DNA from: Humidesulfovibrio sp.
GTDB taxonomy: Bacteria; Desulfobacterota; Desulfovibrionia; Desulfovibrionales; Desulfovibrionaceae
Assembly (NCBI RefSeq): GCF_030689645.1
Contig: NZ_JAUYFU010000024.1
Location: forward strand, 145,343-209,342
Reading direction: 5' to 3'
Length of the DNA: 64,000 nucleotides
The notes beneath the pieces are model-generated. The model saw only the letters and a list, made by a program, of their open reading frames with translations, was not told where the DNA came from and did no database searches. Position numbers and translations under genes: made by a program. Below, piece by piece: positions 26,509 through 35,364 of this stretch (positions within the stretch are counted from its first letter, which is position 1; each line of letters starts with the position of its first letter).

Positions 26509-27225
26509 ATGAAGATCGTCGCTTACCAACGCGTTTCCACAGCCCGGCAGGGCAGGAGTGGCCTGGGGCTTGAAGCTCAGGATCGTGCCATTCAGGAACA
26601 TGCCCGAGCCAAGGACGCCACCCTCATCGGCTCCTTCACGGAGGTTGAGAGTGGGAAGATCAACGCCCGCCCAGAGCTAGCCAAGGCCTTGCACCTCGCC
26701 AAGGTGACAGGGGCGACGCTGGTCATCGCGAAGTTGGACAGGCTCTCCCGCAATGCGGCCTTTCTGCTAGCGCTACGGGACAGCGGGGTCCGTTTCGTCG
26801 CTGCTGACATGCCTGAGGCCAACGATTTGACCGTGGGCATCATGGCCTTGGTGGCTCAGCAGGAGCGTGAGGCAATCGCCAAGCGCACCAGAGAGGCCCT
26901 GACGTCCGCCAAGGCGCGTGGAGTGCGGCTGGGCAATCCCAATGGTGCGGCGGCCCTGCGGCGGGCGGGCAAGGGTAATATTGCGAGCCTCAGCAGTATC
27001 AAGGCCAATGCGGATCGCCACGCCGCAGACCTTTCACCCGTCATCGCGTCCCTTCAGATTGAGGGATTTACTTCGCTCGGAGCCTTGGCGCGGTCCCTCA
27101 ACGAGCGCGGAATGCTGACCCCTCGTGGTGGGCGTTGGCACAAGTCTTCAGTTCTCAATTTGCTTGAGCGCCTAAGCAAACTTTCCGTTGAAACACAGGT
27201 GGCCCAAACACAAGCTCCAAGATGA
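26509..27225 (+). CDS. Serine recombinase (resolvase/invertase family)
   Basis: A 238-aa small serine recombinase. Catalytic Ser10 lies in VAYQRVSTARQ, with the KLDRLSRNAAFLL active-site helix and the QQEREAIAKRTREAL long helix (E-helix). The C-terminal domain (SLGALARSLNERGMLTPRGG..W) is the DNA-binding type found in recombinase-domain proteins. CCGGAGG precedes the start. Its target is not evident; it could resolve or invert a segment of the island or be a remnant of a second element. Confidence 0.88.
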   Translation: MKIVAYQRVSTARQGRSGLGLEAQDRAIQEHARAKDATLIGSFTEVESGKINARPELAKALHLAKVTGATLVIAKLDRLSRNAAFLLALRDSGVRFVAADMPEANDLTVGIMALVAQQEREAIAKRTREALTSAKARGVRLGNPNGAAALRRAGKGNIASLSSIKANADRHAADLSPVIASLQIEGFTSLGALARSLNERGMLTPRGGRWHKSSVLNLLERLSKLSVETQVAQTQAPR

Positions 27226-27334
27226 CGCCTTGTGAGTAAATACTCCTCTTCTACTCTGGGATATCTTTATCTTTTCAACTGGCTGACTGCCATGTATAGA
27301 CCCAGTAGTATCAAGCCAATCTCCTGGGGGAATC

Positions 27335-30300
27335 ATGAATATCTTCGAATTTCGAGAGAACCTGATTTCGGACTATGCCTCCTACATCAAGAGCTTCCGC
27401 ACCATTCGTGATTCCCGGATAGACCAAGAGGTTACTCAAAAGATTGAAGAGGGTGTGCTCTGGCCCGATCCACTTATCCAACTCAACCCATCATATGCCC
27501 CAGGCAAGTCCGTTCCAGACCTCGTGGCAGAGAAGCTGCTGCATCCTGAGGCCGAGAAGATCTTTCGCAAGGGCAAGGACAAGGGCGCTGGTACTCCGGT
27601 CAGACTGTACACCCATCAGGAGGCGGCGGTGCGGACCGCCAGAGGTGGCCACAATTACGTCCTCACCACCGGCACAGGATCAGGCAAGAGTCTTGCGTAC
27701 ATCCTGCCCATCGTGGACTTTGTTCTGCGCAATGGCTCCGGTAAGGGAATCAAGGCCATCATCATCTACCCTATGAATGCTTTGGCGAATAGCCAGCACG
27801 GAGAACTCGAGAAGTTCCTCTGCCAGGGGTATCCGGATGGGAAGCCCCTGGTCACGTTTAGGCGGTACACGGGCCAGGAGTCTGAGACGGAAAGGCAGGA
27901 GATCATCACCTCGCCCCCGGACATCATCCTCACCAATTATGTCATGCTCGAGCTGATGCTCACCAGACCTCGTGAACGTGAGTTGATCAAGGCTGCTGTC
28001 GGATTGAAATTTCTTGTCCTGGATGAGCTTCATACCTATCGGGGAAGGCAAGGCGCAGACGTTGCCATGCTGGTCAGGCGAGTCCGGGACCGTCTTGCTG
28101 GAGGAGAACTGCAATGTGTCGGCACTTCTGCGACGCTTGGTGGAGAGGGGACCTTTGAGCAGCAGCGTGTTGAGGTAGCTGGTGTCGCCTCCAAGCTCTT
28201 TGGTGCCGATGTGGCTCCGGAGCATGTCATTGGCGAGACACTGCTCCGAACCACGCCATACCGGGGTGAAGATGACCCCACATTCATCAAAGACCTGACT
28301 GAGCGGGTAAGTGAACCTTCCCGGCCCTTCCCGGTCCTCTATGACGCATTTGTCCGCGATCCCCTGTGCTGCTGGATCGAAAGCACCCTTGGCATCCAGA
28401 AGGAGTCTGGGACTGACCGTCTCGTCCGTGCCACACCCAAGGGTGTGGATGGAAAGGATGGGGCCGCCGCGATGCTCAGCAAGCTCACAGGCCTGGTTGA
28501 GGAGACGTGTTCCCTGGCCATCAAGGCCGCACTGCTTGGCGGAACCCAGTGCGAAGCCAATCCTGTGACCGGCTTCAAGCCCTTCGCCTTCCGTCTCCAC
28601 CAGTTCATCTCGCGTGGAGATGCGGTCTATGCCTCGCCAGAAAGCATTGAGCAGCGGCACATCACCCTGAATGGTCAGAAGTTCGTCCCCGGTAGTCGAG
28701 AGCGAGTTCTTTTCCCTGTCGTCTTCTGCCGGGAGTGTGGTCAGGAGTACTACAGCGTCAACAAGACAAAGAATGCAGAGACGCGTGAAACGTGCTTTGA
28801 AGCCCGAGACTACAAAGACCAACTCCCAGATGGGGAGTCCGTTCCAGGCTTTCTGTTCATCTCCGAGGACAGCTCTTGGCCAGTGGACGCCTCCGAGGTG
28901 GTGGAGCGGGTTCCTGAAGACTGGGTTGAGGAGAAAAACGATAAACGGCGTCTCAAAAGCACGGTCAAGGACCGGGTGCCTGAAGCTATCCGGGTTGCTG
29001 CTTCAGGGGTGGCAAGCAAGGATGGTGTGGATGCCGCGTTCGTCCCTGCGCCATTCCGATTCTGCTTGCAGTGCGGCGTGGCATATGACGCTCGCCAGCG
29101 GGCCGACAGCTCCAAGTTGAGTTCTCTCGCCACAGGTGGTCGCAGTACTGCGACAACAGTCCTCGGGTTGTCCACCGTCAAGCTCCTGCGAGCGGAAGCT
29201 GACCTGGAGGATGAAGCCAAAAAGCTCCTCAGTTTCACCGACAACCGGCAGGACGCTTCCCTTCAGGCTGGCCACTTCAACGATTTTATCGAAGTCAGCA
29301 TGCTCCGTTCTGCGCTCTATCGCGCTGCTCTGGACGCTGGGCCAGATGGCATCTCCCATGATGAATTGGCCCCTCGAGTCTTCAACGCTTTGGGGCTTGA
29401 TCCTGAGGAGTATTCGACCCTGACTGGGGAAGCATCAGAAATCCAGTTGATCAATGCGGGGAAGGCCTTACGCAATGTCCTCGGGTATCGCTTGTACAAC
29501 GACCTCAAGCGTGGTTGGCGCGTGACATCCCCGAACCTGGAGCAATGCGGGCTTCTCGGGATCGATTACCCCGCCTTGTCGTCCATCTGCGGTAATGCCA
29601 CGGCCTGGGGAAGCTGCCATGCGGCGCTTTCTTCGGCGGATGTCGCTACCAGGATACATGTCTGCAAGGTCCTGCTGGACTACTTCAGACGGAATCTGGC
29701 CGTGAAGGTGGACTATCTCGACAGCGCCCACCAAGAAGCCATCCAGCAGCAGAGCTACCAGTACCTGATCGAGCCTTGGGGGTTGGATGAGGCCGAGCAG
29801 AAGAAGATGGAGCATGCCGCCGTCTTGTACCCCAGAGGGATTCGCCCAAAAGAATACCAGGGCTACGTTTACCTTTCTCCACGTGGCGGCTTCGGCCAAT
29901 TCCTGGGGCGCAAGAATACGTTCCCAGCGTATTCTGAACGGATCAAGATGGGTGAGCTGTCGGGGATTTTTGCCAACCTCCTGACCATCCTGACAGAGGG
30001 TGGTCTGCTTGAAGTTGTCAGGCCTCCCAGGAAGCCGGATGAAGTTCCTGGGTTCCAGCTCCGTGCTGCTGCCATCGTCTGGAAAGCTGGTGATGGCTCT
30101 CAGGCATACCACGATCCAATCAGGGTGCCGCACATCTCGGATACTGGTCTCCGTACCAACCCTTTCTTTGTTGATTTCTACAAGTTCGTGGCGTTCGGCC
30201 TGAAGGGGTATACCGCCAGAGAGCATACGGCCCAGGTGCCATACTCTCTCCGCGAGGAGCGAGAGGAGGCATTCCGCAAGGCACGGCTCCCCATCCTCTT

Positions 30301-32518
30301 CTGCTCCCCGACAATGGAGCTTGGTATCGACATCTCGGACTTGAACGTGGTGAACCTCAGGAATGTGCCGCCTACACCCGCGAACTATGCTCAGCGGAGT
30401 GGCCGTGCTGGCAGAGGTGGACAGCCCGCGCTGGTGTTCACCTACTGCACCACGGGTAGTCCCCACGATCAGTATTTCTTCAAGCGCCCGACGAAAATGG
30501 TGGCGGGAAGCGTCACTCCGCCCCGGCTGGACTTGACGAATGAAGACCTTGTCCGCGCTCACATGCAGGCCATTTGGCTTGCGGAGTCGGACCTCGACCT
30601 CAAGAAATCACTCAGGGACATCCTGGACCTTGGTAGTGACCAGCAGCAGTATCCTTTTCTGCCCTCTGTTTTGGAGAAGCTCACTGCCACTGATCCGAAG
30701 AAGCGAGCTTTGACTCGAGCGAAAGAGGTGCTGGCGACCATCAAGGGCGATCTGAGTTTGGTGGACTGGTACGATGACAAGTGGCTGGACGGAGTTTTTG
30801 CCCATGTCGGGAAGAGGTTCAACCAGGCCTGTGATCGTTGGCGTGGCCTCTATCGTTCAGCACTGGCTCAGGCGCACGAGCAGGACGCAGTCATTCGCGA
30901 CGCCACGAGGTCGCACGATGAAAAGGCGCGGGCCAAGCGTCAGCGGCAAGAGGCTGAATCACAGCTTGCCCTGTTGACGGACGTGGACAGCATCCAGCAG
31001 TCTGATTTCTACTGCTATCGCTATTTCGCCAGCGAGGGTTTCCTGCCGGGGTACAACTTCCCCAGGTTGCCACTCTCGGCCTTCATCCCCGCTCGTAAGA
31101 CCAAGCAGCGGGACGAGTACCTCTCACGCCCCAGGTTCCTTGCCATTTCGGAGTTTGGGCCGAGGGCTGTGCTCTACCATGAAGGGGCCAGATACGTGAT
31201 CCACAAGGTCATCATGCCGGTGAGCGAAGAGGAACCGTTGCTGACCAAGGCGAAGATTTGCCCCCTCTGTGGTTACCTCCACAACTGTCCGGACACTGGC
31301 GGCCCAGATTTGTGCGAGCAGTGCGAGAATCCCTTAAACCTCCCTCTTGGCCCTCTCTTCCGTATGCAGAACGTGGCCACGCGGAGGCGGGACAAGATCA
31401 ACTCCGATGAAGAAGAGCGGATGCGTTACGGGTTCGACTTGGTTACCACTGTTAGGTTTGATGAACAGGACGGGACACCGACGTTTCGGCACGGGAGCGT
31501 CACCGGCGACAAGGGTGAGGTCGCCAGCTTGACCTACGGCCATGGCGCAACCCTGTGGCGTATCAACATGGGATGGAGCAGGCGCAAGAACAAGGACGAG
31601 CACGGCTTTGTACTGGATATGGACAAGGGGCTGTGGTCCAAGAATAACGCCGATCAGGACGATGACGACACCGATCCGATGACCAGCAATACCCAACGGG
31701 TCATCCCCTATGTGGCGGATAGGCGCAACAGCCTGATCCTGGAGCCGAAAAGAGCTTTGAACATTGAGTTCATGGCGGCGCTCCAGGCGGCCCTAAAGAG
31801 AGCCATAGAGATCAAGTACCAGCTTGAAAGCATGGAGTTGGCCGTAGAACCGCTGCCAAAATCCACCGACAGGCGGACCATCCTCTTCTACGAATCAGCA
31901 GAAGGTGGGGCAGGAGTGCTCCGCAGACTTCTTGACGGGCCTCAGGATCTTGCTGAAGTGGCTCGGCTGGCATTGGAGATTTGTCACTTCGATCCGGACA
32001 CTGGCGAAGACAGGAGACGGCCTCCTGGAGCCTCGGAGGACTGCGAGGCAGCCTGCTATGACTGCCTGCTGAATTATGCCAACCAGAGGGACCATGGGCT
32101 GCTTGACCGGCAGTTGGTAAAGGACTTCCTCATGGATTTGGCCCAGGCGACTGTGTCCTCATCCCCTGGCCCCAAGCCGAGGGAGAAGCATCTGGACGAT
32201 CTTCTCAAGCTGGCTGGGGTAAAGCTTGAGCGGGATTGGCTCGAGTTCTTAGAGGCGAGAGGTCTCAAGCTGCCAAGCCATGCCCAGCACAGCATCTCTG
32301 AGTGCCACACCCAACCTGATTTCTTCTATGAGAATCACGGCGCGGTCATCTACATCGATGGTCATGTACACACCCATTCCGACGTTCAGGCCAAAGACGC
32401 CACGCAAGAGGCTTGTCTTGCCAACGCCGGCTATCTGGTCATCCGCTTCTCTGGCGATGTTTCCAAGTGGGCAGGCATTATCTCGAACCACCAATCCATC
32501 TTTGGGAAGATCAAATGA
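27335..32518 (+). CDS. Large DEAD/DEAH helicase with DUF1998-type region and nuclease-like tail (DrmA-DrmB fusion-like)
   Basis: A 1727-aa superfamily-2 helicase. Walker A GTGSGKS is at residues 113-119, DELH at 230-233, GTSATLG just after, and motif VI QRSGRAGRGG at about 1020. Cysteine clusters FCRECGQEY, FCLQCGV, CPLCGY..CEQC and CEAACYDCLLNYANQRDH (about 1570-1587, DUF1998 type) suggest zinc binding. The last ~110 residues contain QPDFFYENHGAVIYIDGHVH (from about 1660) and GYLVIRFSG, resembling Vsr/DUF559-like PD-(D/E)xK folds. DISARM splits the helicase (DrmA) and DUF1998 (DrmB) into two proteins; Druantia DruE is another large DUF1998 helicase. It overlaps the SNF2 gene by 4 bp. Confidence 0.8.
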   Translation: MNIFEFRENLISDYASYIKSFRTIRDSRIDQEVTQKIEEGVLWPDPLIQLNPSYAPGKSVPDLVAEKLLHPEAEKIFRKGKDKGAGTPVRLYTHQEAAVRTARGGHNYVLTTGTGSGKSLAYILPIVDFVLRNGSGKGIKAIIIYPMNALANSQHGELEKFLCQGYPDGKPLVTFRRYTGQESETERQEIITSPPDIILTNYVMLELMLTRPRERELIKAAVGLKFLVLDELHTYRGRQGADVAMLVRRVRDRLAGGELQCVGTSATLGGEGTFEQQRVEVAGVASKLFGADVAPEHVIGETLLRTTPYRGEDDPTFIKDLTERVSEPSRPFPVLYDAFVRDPLCCWIESTLGIQKESGTDRLVRATPKGVDGKDGAAAMLSKLTGLVEETCSLAIKAALLGGTQCEANPVTGFKPFAFRLHQFISRGDAVYASPESIEQRHITLNGQKFVPGSRERVLFPVVFCRECGQEYYSVNKTKNAETRETCFEARDYKDQLPDGESVPGFLFISEDSSWPVDASEVVERVPEDWVEEKNDKRRLKSTVKDRVPEAIRVAASGVASKDGVDAAFVPAPFRFCLQCGVAYDARQRADSSKLSSLATGGRSTATTVLGLSTVKLLRAEADLEDEAKKLLSFTDNRQDASLQAGHFNDFIEVSMLRSALYRAALDAGPDGISHDELAPRVFNALGLDPEEYSTLTGEASEIQLINAGKALRNVLGYRLYNDLKRGWRVTSPNLEQCGLLGIDYPALSSICGNATAWGSCHAALSSADVATRIHVCKVLLDYFRRNLAVKVDYLDSAHQEAIQQQSYQYLIEPWGLDEAEQKKMEHAAVLYPRGIRPKEYQGYVYLSPRGGFGQFLGRKNTFPAYSERIKMGELSGIFANLLTILTEGGLLEVVRPPRKPDEVPGFQLRAAAIVWKAGDGSQAYHDPIRVPHISDTGLRTNPFFVDFYKFVAFGLKGYTAREHTAQVPYSLREEREEAFRKARLPILFCSPTMELGIDISDLNVVNLRNVPPTPANYAQRSGRAGRGGQPALVFTYCTTGSPHDQYFFKRPTKMVAGSVTPPRLDLTNEDLVRAHMQAIWLAESDLDLKKSLRDILDLGSDQQQYPFLPSVLEKLTATDPKKRALTRAKEVLATIKGDLSLVDWYDDKWLDGVFAHVGKRFNQACDRWRGLYRSALAQAHEQDAVIRDATRSHDEKARAKRQRQEAESQLALLTDVDSIQQSDFYCYRYFASEGFLPGYNFPRLPLSAFIPARKTKQRDEYLSRPRFLAISEFGPRAVLYHEGARYVIHKVIMPVSEEEPLLTKAKICPLCGYLHNCPDTGGPDLCEQCENPLNLPLGPLFRMQNVATRRRDKINSDEEERMRYGFDLVTTVRFDEQDGTPTFRHGSVTGDKGEVASLTYGHGATLWRINMGWSRRKNKDEHGFVLDMDKGLWSKNNADQDDDDTDPMTSNTQRVIPYVADRRNSLILEPKRALNIEFMAALQAALKRAIEIKYQLESMELAVEPLPKSTDRRTILFYESAEGGAGVLRRLLDGPQDLAEVARLALEICHFDPDTGEDRRRPPGASEDCEAACYDCLLNYANQRDHGLLDRQLVKDFLMDLAQATVSSSPGPKPREKHLDDLLKLAGVKLERDWLEFLEARGLKLPSHAQHSISECHTQPDFFYENHGAVIYIDGHVHTHSDVQAKDATQEACLANAGYLVIRFSGDVSKWAGIISNHQSIFGKIK

Positions 32519-35364
32519 GCTACGCCGTTGGTTCACTCGTTAAGGCCAGGAATCGGGAGTGGGTGGTGCTCCCTGAGTCCTCTGACGAATTGTTGGTCCT
32601 GAGGCCTCTCGGAGGAACGGACAAGGAGATCGCTGGAGTTCACCCTGGCCTGGAACCTGTGGGGCCAGCCCAGTTTGATCCACCAGATCCCAGCAAGCCC
32701 GGTGATTTCATCACGTCCAGATTGCTGCGAGACGCGGTGCGCCTGGGGTTCCGTTCCAGTGCAGGTCCGTTCCGTTCTTTTGGCAAGATTGCCGTGGAGC
32801 CGCGCCCATACCAACTTGTGCCGCTGCTCATGGCCCTCAAGCTCGATCCGGTCCGCATCCTGGTGTCAGACGACGTAGGCATCGGGAAAACCATTGAGGC
32901 TTCCCTCATCGCCAGGGAACTTCTGGATCGTGGAGAGGTCCAACGGCTCGCAGTCCTTTGCCCTCCCCACCTTGCTGAGCAGTGGCAGGGCGAACTGCGT
33001 GAGAAGTTCAACATCGAGGTTGTGTTGATTCTGCCCTCCACCGCGAGGAGCCTGGAAAGGCATTGCAGGCCCGACGAGTCCTTGTTTGAGCGGTATCCCT
33101 ATTCCGTGGTCTCTCTGGACTACATCAAAACCGACCACCGCCGTGATGAGTTCCTCCGGACCTGCCCGGAACTGGTCATCATCGATGAGGCCCACACCTG
33201 CGCATGGAGCGGAGAAGGGCGTGGTGTCCGCCATCAGCGCCACCGGCTCATTAAGGACCTAGCCGACAAGCCCGATCAACACATGGTTTTGGTGACGGCC
33301 ACGCCACATAGCGGCAAGGATGTCGCGTTCCGTTCGCTCTTGTCACTGCTCAATCCGGATTTCAAAGACTTGCCAGAAGACCTTGCTGGCCCTGCGCAAG
33401 AACAGAACCGGCGCAAGTTGGCGGCCCACTTCATTCAGCGGAAACGCGCTGATATCAAACACTTTCTCTCAACAGATACCCCCTTCCCAGACAGGGAAGA
33501 ACGAGAACTCCAGTACCGCTTGTCGCCGAACTACAAGAAGCTTTTCGACAAGGTGCTGGAATATGCCCGCGAGACTGTCCAGGCCGGGGCGGCGGAAGGC
33601 AGGCACAGACAGCGGGTCCGCTGGTGGTCTGTTTTGGGCCTGCTGAGGTCTCTGGCCTCCAGCCCTGCCGCTGCTGCTGCCACGCTTCGCAGTCGTGCCA
33701 GCGTTGCGGACACAGAGAGCGCTGAAGAAGCTGACCAGCTTGGGCGGCAGACGGTGCTGGACCTGATGGACGAAGAGGGTGGTGATGCCCTGGACGTGGC
33801 CCCAGGCAGCGATGTCTATGTGGATGATGAGAACGTTCAGGTGCGCAGGCGGCTCTTGCAGATGGCCCGCGAGGCTGATGCCCTTTTGGGAGCTGAGGAC
33901 CAGAAGCTGAAGACGATTCTGTCTGAGGTGAAGAAGCTGCTGGACGAGGGGTTCCATCCCATCGTGTTCTGTCGCTTCATCCCAACGGCGGACTACGTGG
34001 CAGATGAGTTTGGACGGAAGCTCAATGGCGTCGTGGTTGACTCGGTCACGGGCATGCTCCCACCGGCGGAACGCGAGGAGCGTGTTCTCGCCCTGTCCAA
34101 GGCCCCCAAGCGGGTCCTCGTCTGCACCGACTGCCTCAGTGAAGGCATCAACCTCCAAGAACATTTCGATGCTGTCATCCATTATGACTTGTCGTGGAAC
34201 CCGACTCGCCATGAGCAGCGGGAAGGCCGTGTGGACCGCTTTGGCCAGCCCAAGCCTGTCGTTCGCATCCTGACGTATTTCGGCGTCGATAATCAGATCG
34301 ACGGCTTCATCATCGACGTCCTCATCAAGAAGCACAAGAACATAAAGAACGACCTTGGTATTTCCGTTCCGGTTCCAGTCGAGAGTGACGCTGTGGTCCA
34401 GGCCATCTTTGAGGGCTTGCTACTGCGTGGCGGTGCGGCCCAATCTCAAGGGCAGCGTAGCCTCTTCCTGCCGGGCATTGAGGAACTCATCAAACCCAAA
34501 GCCGATGCTCTGTATGCCGAGTGGGAGAATGCCTCCCAGCGGGAAAAGAGAACCCGTACCATGTTTGCTCAGGAGGTCATCAAGACCGAAGAGGTGGCCA
34601 AGGAACTGGATGCCATGCGCTCAGCCATCGGCTCTGGCGTGGAAGTGGAGCGCTTCACCCGCGAGGCGCTTCAGGCGCTGGGAGCCATCGTCTCCATGGC
34701 AGGCCCCAGCCTGAGCGTTGACTTGAAAGGCACGCCTCAAGCGCTCAAAGATGCGCTCCCCGTTGACGATATCCTAAAGGCCCGGTTCGCCATGCCGGTG
34801 CAGGACGATGAGACCTACCTGCACCGCACGCACAACTTTGTGGAGAGCTTGGCCGCTTTCATCATGGACACGGCGCTTGATCCCATCCAGGAAGGCGTGG
34901 CTAAACGCTGTGGAGCTATCCGCACCAGGGCGGTGATGACTCGCACCACGATTCTGATGGTGCGGTTCCGCTACCACATCATCACGCGCAAGGATGGGGT
35001 CGAGACGCCGCTCTTGGCTGAGGACTGCCGCCTGCTGGGTTTTGAAGGGTCTCCTGATGCAATGACTTGGATTCCTGAGGCGGAGGCCGAGAAGCTGCTG
35101 CTGACGATACCAGATGCCAGTGTGCCGCCTGACACGGCCAGGGGCTTTCTCACGCCCATCCTCGAAGGCTTCGGTGCCGTCTGGCCCGAGTTGGAGAAGA
35201 TCGCCATGAGCCGGGGTGACGAGCTGCTGGCCGCCCACAGGCGCGTTCGCACGGAGAGCCGCCACAAGGGCGTCTCCTACGCCATAGAGCCACAGTTGCC
35301 ACCTGACGTGCTGGGCCTCTACGTCTTCATGCCGGTTCCCCGGCAGGCGGGAGGTGCCGCATGA
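32515..35364 (+). CDS. SNF2-family helicase, DrmD-like
   Basis: A 949-aa SNF2/SF2 translocase. The Walker A-like DDVGIGKT ends at Lys125/Thr126; IIDEAH is at 222-227; TATPHSG follows; and the C-terminal helicase domain has SEGINLQ and EQREGRVDRFGQ (Arg572, Arg575). After it come ~350 residues of helical and C-terminal sequence. The ATG overlaps the stop of the large helicase (ATGA), and its own stop overlaps the methyltransferase start. The order and size fit DrmD of class 1 DISARM. The upstream in-frame start (32413) lies inside the previous gene and was rejected. Confidence 0.82.
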   Translation: MSYAVGSLVKARNREWVVLPESSDELLVLRPLGGTDKEIAGVHPGLEPVGPAQFDPPDPSKPGDFITSRLLRDAVRLGFRSSAGPFRSFGKIAVEPRPYQLVPLLMALKLDPVRILVSDDVGIGKTIEASLIARELLDRGEVQRLAVLCPPHLAEQWQGELREKFNIEVVLILPSTARSLERHCRPDESLFERYPYSVVSLDYIKTDHRRDEFLRTCPELVIIDEAHTCAWSGEGRGVRHQRHRLIKDLADKPDQHMVLVTATPHSGKDVAFRSLLSLLNPDFKDLPEDLAGPAQEQNRRKLAAHFIQRKRADIKHFLSTDTPFPDREERELQYRLSPNYKKLFDKVLEYARETVQAGAAEGRHRQRVRWWSVLGLLRSLASSPAAAAATLRSRASVADTESAEEADQLGRQTVLDLMDEEGGDALDVAPGSDVYVDDENVQVRRRLLQMAREADALLGAEDQKLKTILSEVKKLLDEGFHPIVFCRFIPTADYVADEFGRKLNGVVVDSVTGMLPPAEREERVLALSKAPKRVLVCTDCLSEGINLQEHFDAVIHYDLSWNPTRHEQREGRVDRFGQPKPVVRILTYFGVDNQIDGFIIDVLIKKHKNIKNDLGISVPVPVESDAVVQAIFEGLLLRGGAAQSQGQRSLFLPGIEELIKPKADALYAEWENASQREKRTRTMFAQEVIKTEEVAKELDAMRSAIGSGVEVERFTREALQALGAIVSMAGPSLSVDLKGTPQALKDALPVDDILKARFAMPVQDDETYLHRTHNFVESLAAFIMDTALDPIQEGVAKRCGAIRTRAVMTRTTILMVRFRYHIITRKDGVETPLLAEDCRLLGFEGSPDAMTWIPEAEAEKLLLTIPDASVPPDTARGFLTPILEGFGAVWPELEKIAMSRGDELLAAHRRVRTESRHKGVSYAIEPQLPPDVLGLYVFMPVPRQAGGAA

